A stretch of DNA of 64,000 nucleotides. It comes from Multifurca ochricompacta (lineage: Eukaryota > Basidiomycota > Agaricomycetes > Russulales > Russulaceae). The translations under genes and the position numbers were made by a program. A model generated the notes under the pieces. It was not told where the DNA came from and searched no databases. It saw only the letters and a list, made by a program, of their open reading frames with translations. The stretch spans positions 124,001-188,000 of the forward strand of contig WTXG01000050.1 in NCBI GenBank assembly GCA_022496185.1, in the 5' to 3' direction. Shown here in pieces: positions 10,801-23,409 of the stretch. How positions within the stretch are numbered: position 1 is the stretch's first letter; the number at the start of each line of letters is the position of its first letter.

Positions 10801-12182
10801 AAGCAGATGGACGCTTTCATGCTAGGCTTGTAGCAAAAGGGTTCACCCAAATAGAGGGGGTGGATTTCGACGAAACCTTCTCCCCAGTCACCAGATTTGA
10901 GTCTCTTAGACTATTATTAGCATTGGCCGTGCTTGAGGATTGGGAAATCCACCAGATGGATGTCAAATCAGCATTCCTACATGGTGATCTGGATGAGGAG
11001 ATTTATATGGAGCAACCTATTGGTTTTGTTGTTGCTGGACAAGAGTCCAAAGTTTGTAGGCTACAGAAGGCTCTGTATGGCCTCAAACAAGCTTCCCAGG
11101 CATGGAACTTGCAATTCCATGCAGTTCTCAATGAACTGAGCTTCACTTGGACATACTCTGATGCAGGAGTATATATGTATCATCACCAAGAGGGGGATGG
11201 TTCACTTTTCGTCATTCTATATGTTGATGACATCACTATACTTGGGTCCTCCACTAAGAAGATTCAATGGCTGAAGGACTCTCTATCTAACTGATATGAG
11301 ATGACCGATCTTGGCAAAATCCAGTCTTACCTTGGAGTTAATATCACCAGGGATCATCCTAACAAGACACTGGATATTGACCAAACAGCCTATATGTCTT
11401 CCATAGTTGAGAAGTTTGGAATGGGGGATTCCAACCCAGTATATACTCCTCTACCCTCTGGCGTGGATGTTCATTTGGTCAAGTTTGAAGACCAGGCATC
11501 TACTTCTGATATTAAGAAGTATCAGCAGTTAATGGGGTCTCTGCTTTGGGTGCAGATTGGAAGCAGACCTGACATTAGTTTTGCTGTTGCACGCCTTAGC
11601 CAATTCGCTTCCAACCCTTCCCAGCAGCACATGCGACTAGCAAAGTATGTCTTAGCTTACTTAAATGCTACAAAAGACTACAAGTTGTGCTATTCTGGAG
11701 GGAATGGTGAAGCTGGCCTTCACAGCTATGTGGACTCCTCATGGGGAGATCAAGAGGACTGCCACTCCACCTCAGGCTATGTCTTTTTCCTTGCTAATGG
11801 AGCCATTAGCTGGTGTTCCAGAAAGCAGAAGACAGTAGCACAGTCCACCACTGAAGCCGAGTATATGAGCCTTGCTGAGGCTTCAAATCAGGCAGCGTGG
11901 TATAGGACGTTCATGCAGGAATTGGGATATGAAGTTGATTCACCCATACAACTGCATTGTGACAATAAGGGTGCAGTAGATCTTGCATTAAACCCTGTCA
12001 CAGGAAGGTGATCAAAGCACATACCAATAAAGTACCATGCCATTAGGGAGTATGTAGAATCGCACCAGATTGACTTGGTACGAACTCCCACTGGAGAGAT
12101 GCTGGCAGATGGCCTTACAAAGTCTCTGCCTAGATCATCTTTTGATCTTATGGTAACTGGATTTGGACTAGTGCTGGAATGA
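7893..12182 (+). pseudogene. gag-pol: copia gag-pol polyprotein of Cop1, two in-frame TGA
   Basis: About 1430 codons in one frame. Domains by position: copia gag (LDGSNWQVWSANF), CCHC knuckle CFYCQKPGHKSNAC near 8613, protease WMLDSGATAHF near 8844, GAG-pre-integrase (IWHQRMGHMS), integrase core with D at 9426, D at 9615 and E 36 residues later (GRAERFN), reverse transcriptase with KALYGLKQ and YVDD at 11220, RNase H with SSWGDQEDCHSTSGY and ADGLTKSL, stop at 12180. TGA interrupts at 11292 (between SN and YEMTD) and 12009 (between TGR and SKH). The solo LTR removed the start, though an ATG inside that LTR (7866) is in frame. Confidence 0.93.
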
Positions 12183-12432
12183 AGGAGCTGGAATCTGGAG
12201 ACTTTGTATACCAGTCTCACTTTCCCACCATGAGCACGTTCTCGACCTCGAAAGTGACACAAGAGGTGTGTAGAGTTTGCATAAGCGAATATACACCTCG
12301 TATGCAAAACTCACAACTCGCACTTGAGAGTTAGAGAAGTTGGATCTCTGGCGATATGTTCATTCAATTGTGAACAGTGGTGTGCTCATTTAACTCATTT
12401 CCATTATGATTGATGCCTTCACCATGGAGGGA
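12183..12432 (+). other. Cop1 3' untranslated region and purine tract
   Basis: No open frame. Ends ccatggaggga directly before the LTR, the polypurine tract for plus-strand priming. The inverted counterpart in Cop2 lies at 35325-35619. Confidence 0.75.
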
Positions 12433-12623
12433 TGTTGACACAGGATGTGTCTGGAGATGCTTCAGGCATCTAAGGATCGCTTTAGCTGTAGATAAGATTA
12501 GATTAGGTTCCGGAGTTTCGGACTTTTTACATTATCTTTATTACATTTCTTTCTCACCTTACTCAGCTGATTAGTGATGTACTCAGTAATGTGCAGTAAG
12601 CACGTGATATCTCCTTGGCCAAT
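12433..12623 (+). repeat. copia LTR shared by Cop1 and Cop3, first part
   Basis: Starts tgttgacacagg and is cut after 191 bases by A2. Continues at 33976. Aligns with the Cop2 LTR on the opposite strand. Confidence 0.92.
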
Positions 12624-13211
12624 TGTTACATCCGGTGTGGGACATTCTGCACGATGTGTGCGACAGCGTTGGTCAGAGGTTTCAGATAAGAAGCCAATAA
12701 GACTTCTTAGAGTTTAGAGGGATGAGTCAAAGTCAAAGGGGCTGTTCCCTATGACAGTGTTAAGTGGAGAAGTACCCAAAGTACTGAGACAGACGAGTCA
12801 AAGAGTTCAAAGGGAAGTCCAGAAGACAAACACCAATGTATTCAATAAGTTGAGTCTGAGGTCTACAAGGTAGCTACAGCGGACTTATATATGTAACTCA
12901 GTGGGCGTCTATGAGATAAGAATACGGAGTCAAGTGGGCCCGAATATCTGAAAGTGGAGGGCGTAAAGCCTGGCTTCTGATAGGGAACTAAGTAAGTGTC
13001 CAATCATAAGATAAGGAGATAACAAGATAAGAAAGGCAAGCATAGACAAATAGTGTATACACAAGTCCAAACAACAGTCACGGGGATGGGAGCAGTGCAT
13101 GTGAGGGGTCCCACGAGGGAGATGTAATAAGGAAGTGCAACGTCGGTGGGTGAGTGGGGTCTCTGTTGGGGAGGGTAAAGAAAATAGGGCTGCTGGGCCC
13201 TGGTCGTAACA
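12624..13211 (-). repeat. 3' LTR of A2 (588 bp)
   Basis: tgttac to gtaaca. The transcript-start match reads AGACTCAACTT here, one CpG decay away from the primer site. Purine tract follows at 13212-13226. Confidence 0.94.
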
Positions 13212-13242
13212 TCACCCTCCTTTCTGGCTCGAGCTGACCCAG

Positions 13243-14436
13243 CTAGAAGCGCGCACCATCGTCATCCTGGACCAAGTCCACATAATCATCTGCCAGATTC
13301 CAATCTTCTATAGTGTAAGTCTCATCCGCAGCACATTGGTGTGTGCGCAGAAACCCATATGGGCCGTGTCACCCACACTGGCAACACAGGTCATAGACAG
13401 GGCAGTCAAGCTCACGATGTCCCGCATTATGTTGCAGACACTTTCCACACCAACCTGAGGGATTGACGATGGTGGGAGCGACACCCAGATGTCGAAAAAT
13501 GCAGAATCAGCTCCAGTGTAGGTTACTTCGGCAGTGATGACACCATTTGCGGTTGAGCGGGCAATTCCAGCTGATGTGATACTTGCTGTCACATCACCAG
13601 CAGGTCTCTCCATGGGGGTTTTCGTGCATACGTGGCATCTCGAATCGGTTTGGCAACAGTTGTGGCGCTGCTCCTAATGATCGTGGGGGAAGGGGTCATG
13701 CATAGGTGTCTGCGTACCTCTTGGCAATTGTCTGATATGCATCCCCTTTCTCCAGCCTCTTCCGAATCTCTGTCAACTCCTGCTCCACTTGGAACATCCC
13801 CCTCGTAAGCCTTGTCATTTGCTTTGCATATTCTTTGTACTGGGTATTGAGCGTGGTGTGAAGTGTAAGGGTCTTCCGCAGCCTCATTACTTCGGCCTTG
13901 AGGCGCGGGAGTCACATGTCGTTCAACACCTTGTCAATTGCAAATGCTCGGGGATCATCAGCTGCAAGGTGTCCCAACTGTTCATCACTCATCGTGTGGT
14001 GAAGACAGCCTGTATACCGTTCCTCCAAATAAACTGGGGCTCCATAGACAGGCCCATTCTTTTTCATACATCCCGTGACATCCATCCCTCCATTGGTGTA
14101 GAATATATACTTCGCTATGGCCTTTTCTCCGTCAGTCATGGTGATTTCGAGAGGGAAGTACATTGACGAGTTGGGGTTGTTGGCAAAGAATGGGAACTCG
14201 GGTACATCGTCATCTTGTTCCATATTGAGGAGGTCGTTGGGGTGGGGTTCTTCGGAATGAGTGAAGTTGTCATTGGGATTAGGTGACTGGTTCTTGACTT
14301 GTTCTTCAGCAGCCTTGTAATCAATAGGGGAGGAAGGATGAGTAGAGGGGTGAGCGGAAGGAAAAGCCTCTACAACCACATGAGTGGCGGTGAAGGCGTC
14401 AATGGCAGCGGAGGCAGCGATGAAAGAGGAAGACAT
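13243..14436 (-). pseudogene. post-pol accessory ORF of A2, several stops
   Basis: Same protein as in A1 and A3, start MSSSF at 14436, end TAG 13243. It is in the same frame as pol, with an open frame between the pol TAA (14509) and the ATG. TGA replaces CGA at 13912 and 13696, and further stops fall in the zinc-knuckle part (around 13600, 13505 and 13375). The coiled-coil-like middle (13696-13887) is well preserved. Confidence 0.85.
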
Positions 14437-14508
14437 ATCAGTTGTGGTTAGGACATTGCTGGTGGAGCGTTGTTCTGGGGGGAAAGAGGTTGGGAGTCTG
14501 TCCTTCTT

Positions 14509-17426
14509 TTAATTGTTTTTGGGCGCTTGGGGATGTCGTAAGTGGAACTCCGCAATCAGGTCCGGAGCAAAGATATTCCCGGCTGGTTCCCACGAATTGT
14601 CAGAGTCTGGGAAACCCTTCCACTTGATCAGGTAATGCAGCTTGTGCCCTCGGCCTCGATAGGCGGAGTTTACAATCTGCTCCACTTCCCATTCTGCTTC
14701 TCCATCTACTAACTCCAGTGGGGGTCTTGGGAAGTTTTCCCCATGAATGGACATTTCTTTGTATGGTGTGAGAAGCTTGGCGTGGAAGACCGGGTGAATC
14801 TTCCATGTGGGAGGGAGATCAAGCTCATATGACACGTCTGATAATTTCCTTGTGATTCTGAAAGGTCCATGACATCGGGGTGCCAGTTTAGCTGTGGGGT
14901 GTGACGTATGGATGTGCTTCCCTTCCAGCCAAACCTGTTCATTGACTTGATAAGGTGTGAATTTCGAGGGCTTGTCCAATAGGGTCTGTTGTGCCTTCAG
15001 CAGGTTTTCATTGGCCGATCTCTGGACCTCATCCCATTGGTCAAGTCGCTGTGAGGTCATGGGAACGTTTGTAGGCTTATTGGTCCACATGGTACGTGGC
15101 ACCCAGCCCATGATAAGGGAAAATGGGGGGGTCTTTGTTGTGCCGTTAGGCCAGGAGTTGTGTGCGAATTCTGCTGTTGCCAGCCAATCTGCCCAATCGT
15201 CCTGTCGTCCGTTACACCAGAATTGGAGGTATTGCTCCAGCCACTGATTGGTACGCTCTGACTGTCCATCTGTTTGGGGGTGGTAGGCTGTTGAGATGTT
15301 TTGCTTTATGTCCAGGGTCTTGCACAGTGCTCTGGCAAATGTCAAGGTGAAGCGTGGATCCCGGTCAGAAATGACCTTGTTTGGGAGGCCGTAATGCCGG
15401 TAGATGTGGTCAAGATAGAGTTTGGCTACTCCTTCAGCTGTGATAGATTCTTTGCATGGTATAAAGAGCGCTGCCTTCAAGTAGTCGTGGTCCGTGATGG
15501 TCAGAATGGAGTCAAAGCCTCTGGAGTTGGGTAGTTTGACTATAAAATCCATGGCGATTGTCTGGAATGGCAGAGAAGCCATGGGAGTGATGGGGAATAG
15601 TGCTGGTGGGTGCGGGTGTGTATTCACTTTGTTGGCCTGGCAGTCTGCGCATCCTTTCACATAATCTTTGATATCTTTTTTCATGTTTGGCCACCAGTAA
15701 TCTCGTTTGGCAAGAGCATAAGTGTTCGTGATGCCAGGGTGGCCAGCAGAGGGAAGGTCGTGGTGAAAATGGATCACCCCCCTCTTAATGTTGTCACCAC
15801 CAGTGACAACAAGTCGGTCTCCATCTTTCCACCAAAGGCCGTTAACTTCTTTTAGATTGTGTGTGTCGGCCCACGAGCGACATAGTTCCGGGTTCATGTT
15901 CTGTGAGACTTGTGCCCACAGGTCCATATCATGGAGGCTGACTACGGCCGTCTTTGCAAACACCTCTTCTGGGAGGACGGTTATGTTGTCATTGTCGTCT
16001 TCTCCTGTGTACATGTCTGGCCTCCGTGACAGTGCATCTGCCCATGCATTTTGACTTCCTGCAATGTGTTTTAGGGTGAAGTCATATTCTTCGAGCTCTA
16101 GGACCTCTTGTGCTATGCGTCGACTGATTTTGTGAGGTTCTTTCCAATATAATAGATTGGAGTGGTCAGTATGGATGATGGTTTTGTGAGGACTCCCTGC
16201 AAGATATGGTTGCCAATGTCGCAATGCCTTGACTATGGCCAAGAGTTCTCAATCCCAAATGTCATAATTTTGCTCGGCGGATGAAAAGGTTTCTGAATAA
16301 TATGCCACTGGGTGGAGTACTTGTAAACCATCTCTTTGATACAGCACTGCTCCATTTGCGAAGTGGGAGGCGTCCACTTCTAACTTGAAGGGACGATTTA
16401 AATCAGGTTGGGTGAGTACTGGCTCCAAGCCAACTAGGTCTCTGATCCGTTCGAATGCTCGCTGTTGTTTGGCTTTCCAGTGCCATGGCACATCCTTTTT
16501 CAAAAGGTCATTTAAGGGTTGTGCAATGCCCGAAAATCCCTTGATGAAACGTCGGTAGAAGTTACAGAATCCAATAAAGGATCGAACATCTTTGACACAG
16601 GTTGGCGTTGGCCATTCCCGGATCCCTTGTACTTTCACAGGGTCCATACACACTTGTCCTCCTTCCAGGATAACTCCTAGATATTCGATGCTTCGCTGTT
16701 CAAAGGAACACTTTGCCGGTTTGAGGTATAGATCATGTTCATGTAATATGTTGAGCACCTGATGCACTCGCTCCTGGTGGTGGCTTAAATCGTCTGTGGT
16801 GGCAACCAGGATGTCGTCCATGTAAATTACCACTTCGCCAGTAAGGATAAGGTCTCGAAAGATGTGATTCATCATGGATTGGAACGTCGCTGGTGAGTTC
16901 GTAAGTCCAAAGAACATGACGTTTGGTTCAAACAATCCTTGGTTTGTCTTAAATGCCACTTTACACTGGTCGCCTTCTTTGATCCTGATGTTATTGTAAC
17001 CCCAACGTACATCCATTTTTGAAAAGAGGGACTTATCCCTCATGGTGTCGATAAGTTCAGAAATGAGAGGCAGGGGATAGGCGTTTTTTACAGTGTACAT
17101 GTTGATCTTTCGGTAGTCCTGGACAGGTCATAGCTTGCCATCCTTCTTCTTGATGAAGAAGAAGGGTGAGGCATATTGTGACTTGGATGGACGAATATAT
17201 CCCTTGGCTAGGTGCTCTTCCAGGAATTCAGTGAGTGCCACTTGCTCTGACTGGGATAATGGATAGATTTTGCAATCTATGGCCACTGGCGTATCGGGGA
17301 GGAGGTCGATGGCATGATCCCATGGTCGCTTTGGGGGAAAGCGGTGTGACTCCTCCTCAGAGAATACCCTCCAATGTCGCTGATAGACGCTCAGTACTAC
17401 ATCCTGGTAAGTCTTCTCAGCCTGCC
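14509..17426 (-). pseudogene. pol: gypsy pol of A2, RT to chromodomain segment
   Basis: From the A3 insertion point down to TAA 14509. Contains the protease-RT linker (RHWRVFSEEES), RT with YMDDILVATTDD intact near 16820, RNase H, integrase (SDRDPRF, QSERTNQ) and chromodomain (YLIKWKGF). TGA for CGA at 17128 (KL-stop-PVQ) and 16249 (DIWD-stop-ELL). The 577-codon stretch 16242-14509 is otherwise open. Confidence 0.92.
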
Positions 17427-18016
17427 TGTTACATCTGGTGCAGGACGTTCCACATGACTTGTGTGACAGCGTTTGTTCATTATCAGGTAAGAAACCAATA
17501 AGGCCTCTTGGAGTTATGCGGGAAGAGTCAAAGTCAAAGAGGCTGTACTCTAAGACGATGTTGAACGGGAAGTACCAGAAGTACTTGAGATGGTCGAGTC
17601 AAAGGGTCCAAAGGGAAGTCCAGAAGACAAGCACCAATGTATTCAATAAGTCGAGTCTGAGGTCTACAAGGTAGCTACAGTGGACTTATATATGTAATCG
17701 AATGAGTGTCTAAAGATAAGATAAGGTGGAATCATGTGGGCCCGAATATACGAAAGCAGAGGGCGTAAAGCCGTGCTTCTGATAGGGAATTAAGTAAGTG
17801 TCCGGTCATAGAGATAAGAGATAAGAGATAAGCAATGATGAGCCAAACATAAGTACAACGACACAAACAAGGGCAAAGGCAGTCATGGGGAAGGGAGTAG
17901 GGCACGTGATGGGTCCCAGGAAGGGGACGTGATCAAGAAGTGGAGAGTCAGTGGAAGGGAAGGGTCGTCGTTAGGGAGAGTGAAGAAAATTGGGTTGCTG
18001 GGCAAGGGTCGTAACA
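17427..18016 (-). repeat. 3' LTR of A3 (590 bp)
   Basis: tgttacatctgg to gtcgtaaca. Keeps the exact AGACTCGACTT transcript start on the minus strand (within 17640-17665). Purine tract follows at 18017-18032. Confidence 0.94.
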
Positions 18017-18047
18017 TCACCCCCTCTTCTGGTTCTAGCAGACCCGG

Positions 18048-19247
18048 CTAGAAACGACTCGTACCATCATCATCCTGCACTAGATCTAGATAGTCGTCAG
18101 CTACATTACGATCATCCAGGGAGTAATTCTCTTTGTCCGAATCCTGGGGACATTGATGAGTGCGGAGAAACCCGTAAGGGCCATGCTGTCCACACGAGTA
18201 GCAGAGATCATGAACGGGGCAGTCCAGCTCACAATGTCCCGCGTTGTGGCGAAGACACTTGCCACACCATCCGGAGGGGTTGATGATGGTTGGAGCAACG
18301 CCAATGCGACGGAAAATGCAGAACCGGCTCCAATGCAGATTGCTGCGGCAATGACGACACCATTTGCAGTTGAGGGGACAGTTCCAACTAATGTGGTACT
18401 TGCTGTCGCACTGCCAACATGTCTCTCCGCGGGGGTTCTTGTGCATTCGCGGCATCTCGAACCGGTTTGGCAGCAATGTGGGAGCAGCTCCCAATGATCG
18501 TGGAGGGAGGGGTCGTGCATATGTGTTGGCATACCTTTCGGCGATTGTCTGATACGCATCTCCCTTTTCTAACCTCTTCCTAATCTCCACCAATTCCTGT
18601 TCCACCTGGAACATTCCACTCGTCAGCCGCGTCATCATCTTTGCGTGTTCTTTATACTGTCTATTGAGTGTTGTGCGCAGTGTCAGGTTCTTCCGCAGTC
18701 TCATCACTTCGGCTTTGAGACGCGGAAGGCGCATGTCGTTCAGCACTTCGTCGATGGCGAAGGCCCAGGAGTCTTCAGCAGCCAGGTGTCCGAGCTGCTT
18801 GTCGCTCATTGTGTGGTGGAGACGTCCTGTGTATCTTTCTTCCAAATAAACTGGGGCCCCATAAACTGGACCGTTCTTCTTCATGCATCCGGCCACATCC
18901 ATCCCTCCATTGGTATAAAAGATGTACTTAGCTATAGCGACCTCTCCATCGGCCATGGTGATTTTGAGAGGGTAGTACATGGACAAGTTTGGGTTGTTGG
19001 CAAAGAACGGGAATTCTGGGACTTCATCATCCAACTCCATCCCCAAAAGGTCGTTTGGGTGAGGCTCTTCGCAGTGGTCGAAGTTGTCATTGGGGTTGGG
19101 GGATTGGTTTTTGACTCGTGCCTTGGCGGCTTCATAATCAATGGGGGAGGAGGGGCGTGTAGAAGGATGGGCAGACGGGAAGTTCTCGATGACTACGGTG
19201 GGAGAAGTGAAGGCATCGACAGCGGCATTGGCAGCAACAAAAGACAT
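18048..19247 (-). CDS. post-pol accessory protein with four zinc knuckles (A3)
   Basis: Uninterrupted 399 codons from MSFVAANAAVDAF to TAG; an upstream in-frame ATG at 19286 also exists. Order: low-complexity acidic N-terminus, conserved middle (YIFYTNGGMDVAGC, GAPVYLEERYTG), predicted coiled coil (RLKAEVMRLRKN to EIRKRLEKGD), then knuckles at 18378-18419 and 18318-18359 (both CX2CX4HX4C), 18219-18266 (CX2CX6HX4C) and a looser fourth at 18150-18203 (CX2CX11HXC), and an acidic tail. Unlike A1 and A2 it is one frame off from pol because of an indel after the pol stop. Function unknown; a gag-like nucleic-acid chaperone role is possible. Confidence 0.82.
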   Translation of the reverse strand: MSFVAANAAVDAFTSPTVVIENFPSAHPSTRPSSPIDYEAAKARVKNQSPNPNDNFDHCEEPHPNDLLGMELDDEVPEFPFFANNPNLSMYYPLKITMADGEVAIAKYIFYTNGGMDVAGCMKKNGPVYGAPVYLEERYTGRLHHTMSDKQLGHLAAEDSWAFAIDEVLNDMRLPRLKAEVMRLRKNLTLRTTLNRQYKEHAKMMTRLTSGMFQVEQELVEIRKRLEKGDAYQTIAERYANTYARPLPPRSLGAAPTLLPNRFEMPRMHKNPRGETCWQCDSKYHISWNCPLNCKWCRHCRSNLHWSRFCIFRRIGVAPTIINPSGWCGKCLRHNAGHCELDCPVHDLCYSCGQHGPYGFLRTHQCPQDSDKENYSLDDRNVADDYLDLVQDDDGTSRF

Positions 19248-19324
19248 GATAGAGTGGAGGGTGTTAGAACGTTGCTGAGAGAGCATGTACTGGGGAATTT
19301 GGTGAGGTCTGGGGTTGTCCCCTT

Positions 19325-22300
19325 TTAACTGTTCTTGGGCACTTCTGGGTGTCAGGTGTGGAACTCCGAGATAAGGACCGGGGCGAAGATATCCCCGGCT
19401 GGTTCCCACGAATTGTCAGAGGCTGGGAATCCTTTCCACTTGATCAGGTAATACAGCTTGCGCCCTCGGCCTTGTCGCTTCGAGTCTAGAATGTGTTCTA
19501 CTTCCCACTCTTCTTCCCCATCGATTAGGTCAGGTGGGGGTCTTGGGAAGTTCCCTCCATGAAGGGAGGTTTCCTTATACGGGGTCAGAAGCTTGGCATG
19601 GAAGATGGGGTGGATCTTCCATTTCGGCGGCAATTGCAGTTCATAAGACACATCTGACAGCTTCCGCATGATCTGGAAGGGTCCATGACATCGGGGTGCT
19701 AGTTTGGCCGAGGGGTGTGAGGTGTGAATGTTTCGCCCCTCTAGCCATACCCAGTCATTGGTCTGATAAGGTGTGAATGTACTTGGCCTTGTTGCCATAA
19801 GTTGCTGTGCCTTTACCAGATTTTCATTGGCGGATTGCCATAGCTGCTCCCATTGGCCCATCCGTTGGGTTACTGAAGGGACATTAGTGGGTTTATTGGC
19901 CCATGTGGTACACAGAGTCCAGCCCATGATAAGGGAAAATGGGGTGGCTTTTGTTGTCCCGTTGGGCCATGAGTTATGAGCAAACTCTGCCATTGATAAC
20001 CATTCTGCCCAGTCATCTTGCCGGGTGTTGCACCAAAACCGAAGGTATTGTTCTAACCATTGGTTTGTTCGCTCAGACTGTCCATCCATCTGTGGGTGGT
20101 AAGCCATTGAGATATTCTGTGTAATGTCTAACACTTTGCACAGGGCTTTAGTGAAGGCCGAGGTGAATCGTGTATCTCGGTCGGATATAATCTTCCTAGG
20201 GAGTCCGTAGTGGCGGTATACATGGTTCAGATAGAGCTTTGCCACTCCCTCAGCTGTAATGGTTTCGTTGCAGGGAATAAACAAGGCTGCCTTGGAACAG
20301 TTGTGATCGGTGATTGTGAGGATAGTGTTGAAACCCTGTGACTTGGGTAGTTTGACTATGAAGTCCATGGCAATAGTCTGGAAGGGGGTTGACGAGATAG
20401 GAGTGATGGGGTACATTGGTGGGACTTTTGGGTGTGTGTTGACTTTGTTTGCTTGACATGCTGCACATCCCTGTATGTAGTTCTCGACGTCCTTTTTCAT
20501 GTTGGGCCACCAATAGTCTCGTTTGGCCAGGGCGTAAGTGTTGGCAATGCCAGGGTGTCCTGCGGAAGGGAGGTCATGGTGAAAATGGATCACCCCCCTC
20601 TTAATGTTGTCGCCACCGGTGACAACGAGTCGATCTCCATCCTTCCACCATAGGCCATTGACTTCCTTTAGGTTGTGTGCCTCAGCCCATGAACGGCATA
20701 GTTCTTGATTCATATTTTGGGAGATTTGCGCCCACAGGTCCATGTTGTGGAGACTGACTATGGCAGTCTTTGCGAAGACTTCCTCTGGTAGAACGGTGAC
20801 GTCATTATTGTCATCTTCACCCGTATGCATATCTGACCTGCGCGACAGCGCATCCGCTCTAGCATTCTGGCTTCCAGCAATATGTTTCAAGGTGAAGTTA
20901 TACTCCTCTAGCTCCAGGACTTCTCGTGCCACACGTCGACTGATTTTATGGGGTTCCTTCCAGTATAGTAGGTTGGAATGGTCAGTATGGATGATGGTCT
21001 TATGGGGAGTTCCTGCCAGGTAAGGTCGCCAGTGTCGCAGTGCCTTGACTATGGCTAGGAGTTCTCTGTCCCAGATGTCATAGTTCCATTCAGCTGGCGA
21101 GAAAGTTTCGGAATAGTATGCCACCGGGTGAAGTATTTGCATGGCATCCCTCTGGTACAGCACGGCCCCATTTGCAAAGTGAGAGGCATCCACTTCTAAT
21201 TCAAAGGGACAGCTCAGATCTGGTTGAATGAGTACTGGTTCTGAGCCGACAAGGTCCCTAATTTGTTCAAAAGCCCATTGCTGCGCTGTATCCCAATGCC
21301 ATGGTATATCCTTTTTCAATAGATCATTTAAGGGGCATGCGATGCCTGAAAATCCCTTGACAAAGCATCGATAGAAGTTACAGAATCCGATGAATGATCG
21401 GACGTCCTTGACGCAGGTTGGCATGGGCCACTCCCAGATTCCTTGTACTTTAACAGGGTCCATGTGTACTTGTCCTCCTTCTAAAATAACTCCCAGGTAT
21501 TCGACGCTCCGCTGCTCGAAGGAGCACTTGGCTGGTTTGAGATACAGGTTGTGTTCTCGTAATATGTCCAGTACCTGATGTACGCGCTCTCGATGGTGGT
21601 CTAAGTCGTCTGGGGTGGCTACTAAGATGTCATCCATATAAACCACCACTTCACCGGTGAGGATAAGGTCGCGGAAGATGTGATTCATCATGGATTGGAA
21701 CGTTGCGGGCAAATTCATAAGACCAAAGAACATGACATTTGGTTCGAATAGCCCTTGATTTGTTTTGAATGTGGCTTTACACTGGTCACCGTCTTTGATT
21801 CTGACATTGTTGTAACCCCATCGTACGTCCATTTTGGAGAAGAGGGACTTATTCCTCATGATGTCAATGAGCTCAGAGATAAGTGGCAAGGGATAGGTGT
21901 TTTTTATAGTGTAAGCATTGATTCGCCGGTAGTCCTGGACTGGTCGCAACTTGCCGTCCTTCTTTTTGATGAAGAAGAAGGGCAAGGCATACTGTGACTT
22001 GGATGGGTGAATATATCCCTTTGCCAAATGTTCTTCGAGGAATTCTGTCAGCGCTGCTTGTTCAGACTGGGACAATGGGTAAATCTTGCAGTCTATTGCT
22101 GCCGGCGTGTCGGGGAGTAGATCTATGGCATGATCCCATGGTCAGGAGGGTGGAAATCGCTGCGATTCTTCTTCAGAGAACACTTTCCAATGCCGGTGAT
22201 AGACATGCGGTACTATGTTGCTGTAAGTCTTCTCTTTCTGCCCCTGTATTGCTTTCTGGGCTAACTCTGATGCCTTGGTCGCATAGCAGTGGCCTAGGTC

Positions 22301-22812
22301 TTCCTCACTTGTGTCTGCTGCTCTTACTTCCCTATGTCTGACTGCATAGTCATATCCTATTGACGTAATGATGGTGGGGTAGGAATCTTTGTCCATCGTT
22401 GCGTCAGTCCAGTTAATTTTGGGTTCGAATGCGGCAAGCCATGGATACCCCAAAATAAGGTCTTCGTCCCCTAAGTTGGTGATCAGGAAATGGATAACCT
22501 TTGTTGTTTCCCCAACTTGGACATTTAGGTCGGTGTAGTGTGTGATCTTTCCAGCGCGATTGGCTGTTCCATCAATATTCCAGATATTTTTCTCTGTGGG
22601 GAGTGCCTGCATCCCTAGTCCTAAGGTTTTAATCATCTGTGGACTGATGAAGTTATCTGTGGCTCCAGAGTCCACCAGGATATCTCAATCGGCCGTCCTC
22701 TGTGTAGTTTCGAAATGAACTGGTATTTTCAACGATTTGAATCGACTAGTATACACAGAGGTAACATGGAGTGCTTGCGCCCAGGCCGATGGGGTAGAGC
22801 TCATCAAAAATC
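19325..22812 (-). pseudogene. pol: gypsy pol of A3, four TGA stops
   Basis: Near full length. Protease DSGATDNF near 22670, RT with YMDDILVATPDD near 21630, RNase H, integrase (SDRDTRF, DGQSERTNQ) and chromodomain (LIKWKGFPASDNSW) near 19390-19450, ending at TAA 19325. TGA stands where CGA is expected at 22685, 22142 and 19352. The 907-codon run 22075-19352 is open. Reading enters from gag by the -1 site at 22807. Confidence 0.92.
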
Positions 22813-23408
22813 CTTCTTTGCGAATGCCTTCTTGACAAGGATGGCTCACACTTCCTCACTTTCTTTCATCATACTTGCCCAGATGTCTTGGGCTTTTTCT
22901 TCCTTGGTTCGTTTGTCTACGGTAGGCGGGTTGTTGCGGACGGGGGCCACAGGTGCAGTGGTTGCTTCTGCGACTCGTACCCCCTTCTTTGGACAGTCTC
23001 GGGACATATGCCCTTGTCCTCTACAGTGGAAACACCACCCCTCTTTCATCAGTGTCTGCCGTTCATCCTCGGTGAGCATGGCTCTTGCCTGGATCCTGTC
23101 TACTGAGGTGTCCATAGCATTGGGATCCCTTTGGGTAGTATGCGCTGGTTTGACTCCAAACGCTGTTTTCCACTGCTCTCGAGTTTTTCCCTTCTTTGTG
23201 TCGACTCCAAATCGAGTTTGGAAGTCAAGGTAGTCCTGCTGCTGTCGTCGAGCAGCATCAACCCACTCATCCCAGTCATGTGGGTGGTGAAACTGGATGA
23301 TATTTTTGACAAGCGGGTTTGGCAATCCTTGGGAGAAGAGGTCCAAGGTTGCTTCTTCATCCGTATCATAACCTGCTCGGTTTGCCAGGCTTCGGAACTT
23401 TGCCACAT
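22804..23408 (-). pseudogene. gag: gag C-terminal third of A3, fused to its LTR
   Basis: Starts abruptly at YVAKFRSLANRAGYD where the LTR ends. Keeps the end of the capsid and the CCHC knuckle (CFHCRGQGHMSRDC). A TGA replaces CGA at 22846 and the stop overlaps the pol frame. Without the N-terminal capsid and primer site this copy could not have been copied as it stands. Confidence 0.88.
22807..22813 (-). promoter_or_regulatory. -1 frameshift heptamer GGATTTT, gag-pol (A3)
   Basis: Same position and frame as in A1: GAT TTT TGA in gag, GGA TTT TTG in pol. The zero-frame stop follows at once. Confidence 0.68.
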
Positions 23409-23409
23409 A

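Larger units (their letters stand above)
6972..12432 (+). mobile_element. Ty1/copia element Cop1, internal region
   Basis: Plus-strand copia: 3' part of the leader (6972-7254), one gag-pol polyprotein interrupted by a solo LTR, a 3' untranslated stretch (12183-12432) ending in the purine tract ggaggga, then the LTR that starts at 12433. Its 5' LTR lies outside the window, beyond A1. Nearly identical to Cop2, including two shared stop codons. Confidence 0.92.
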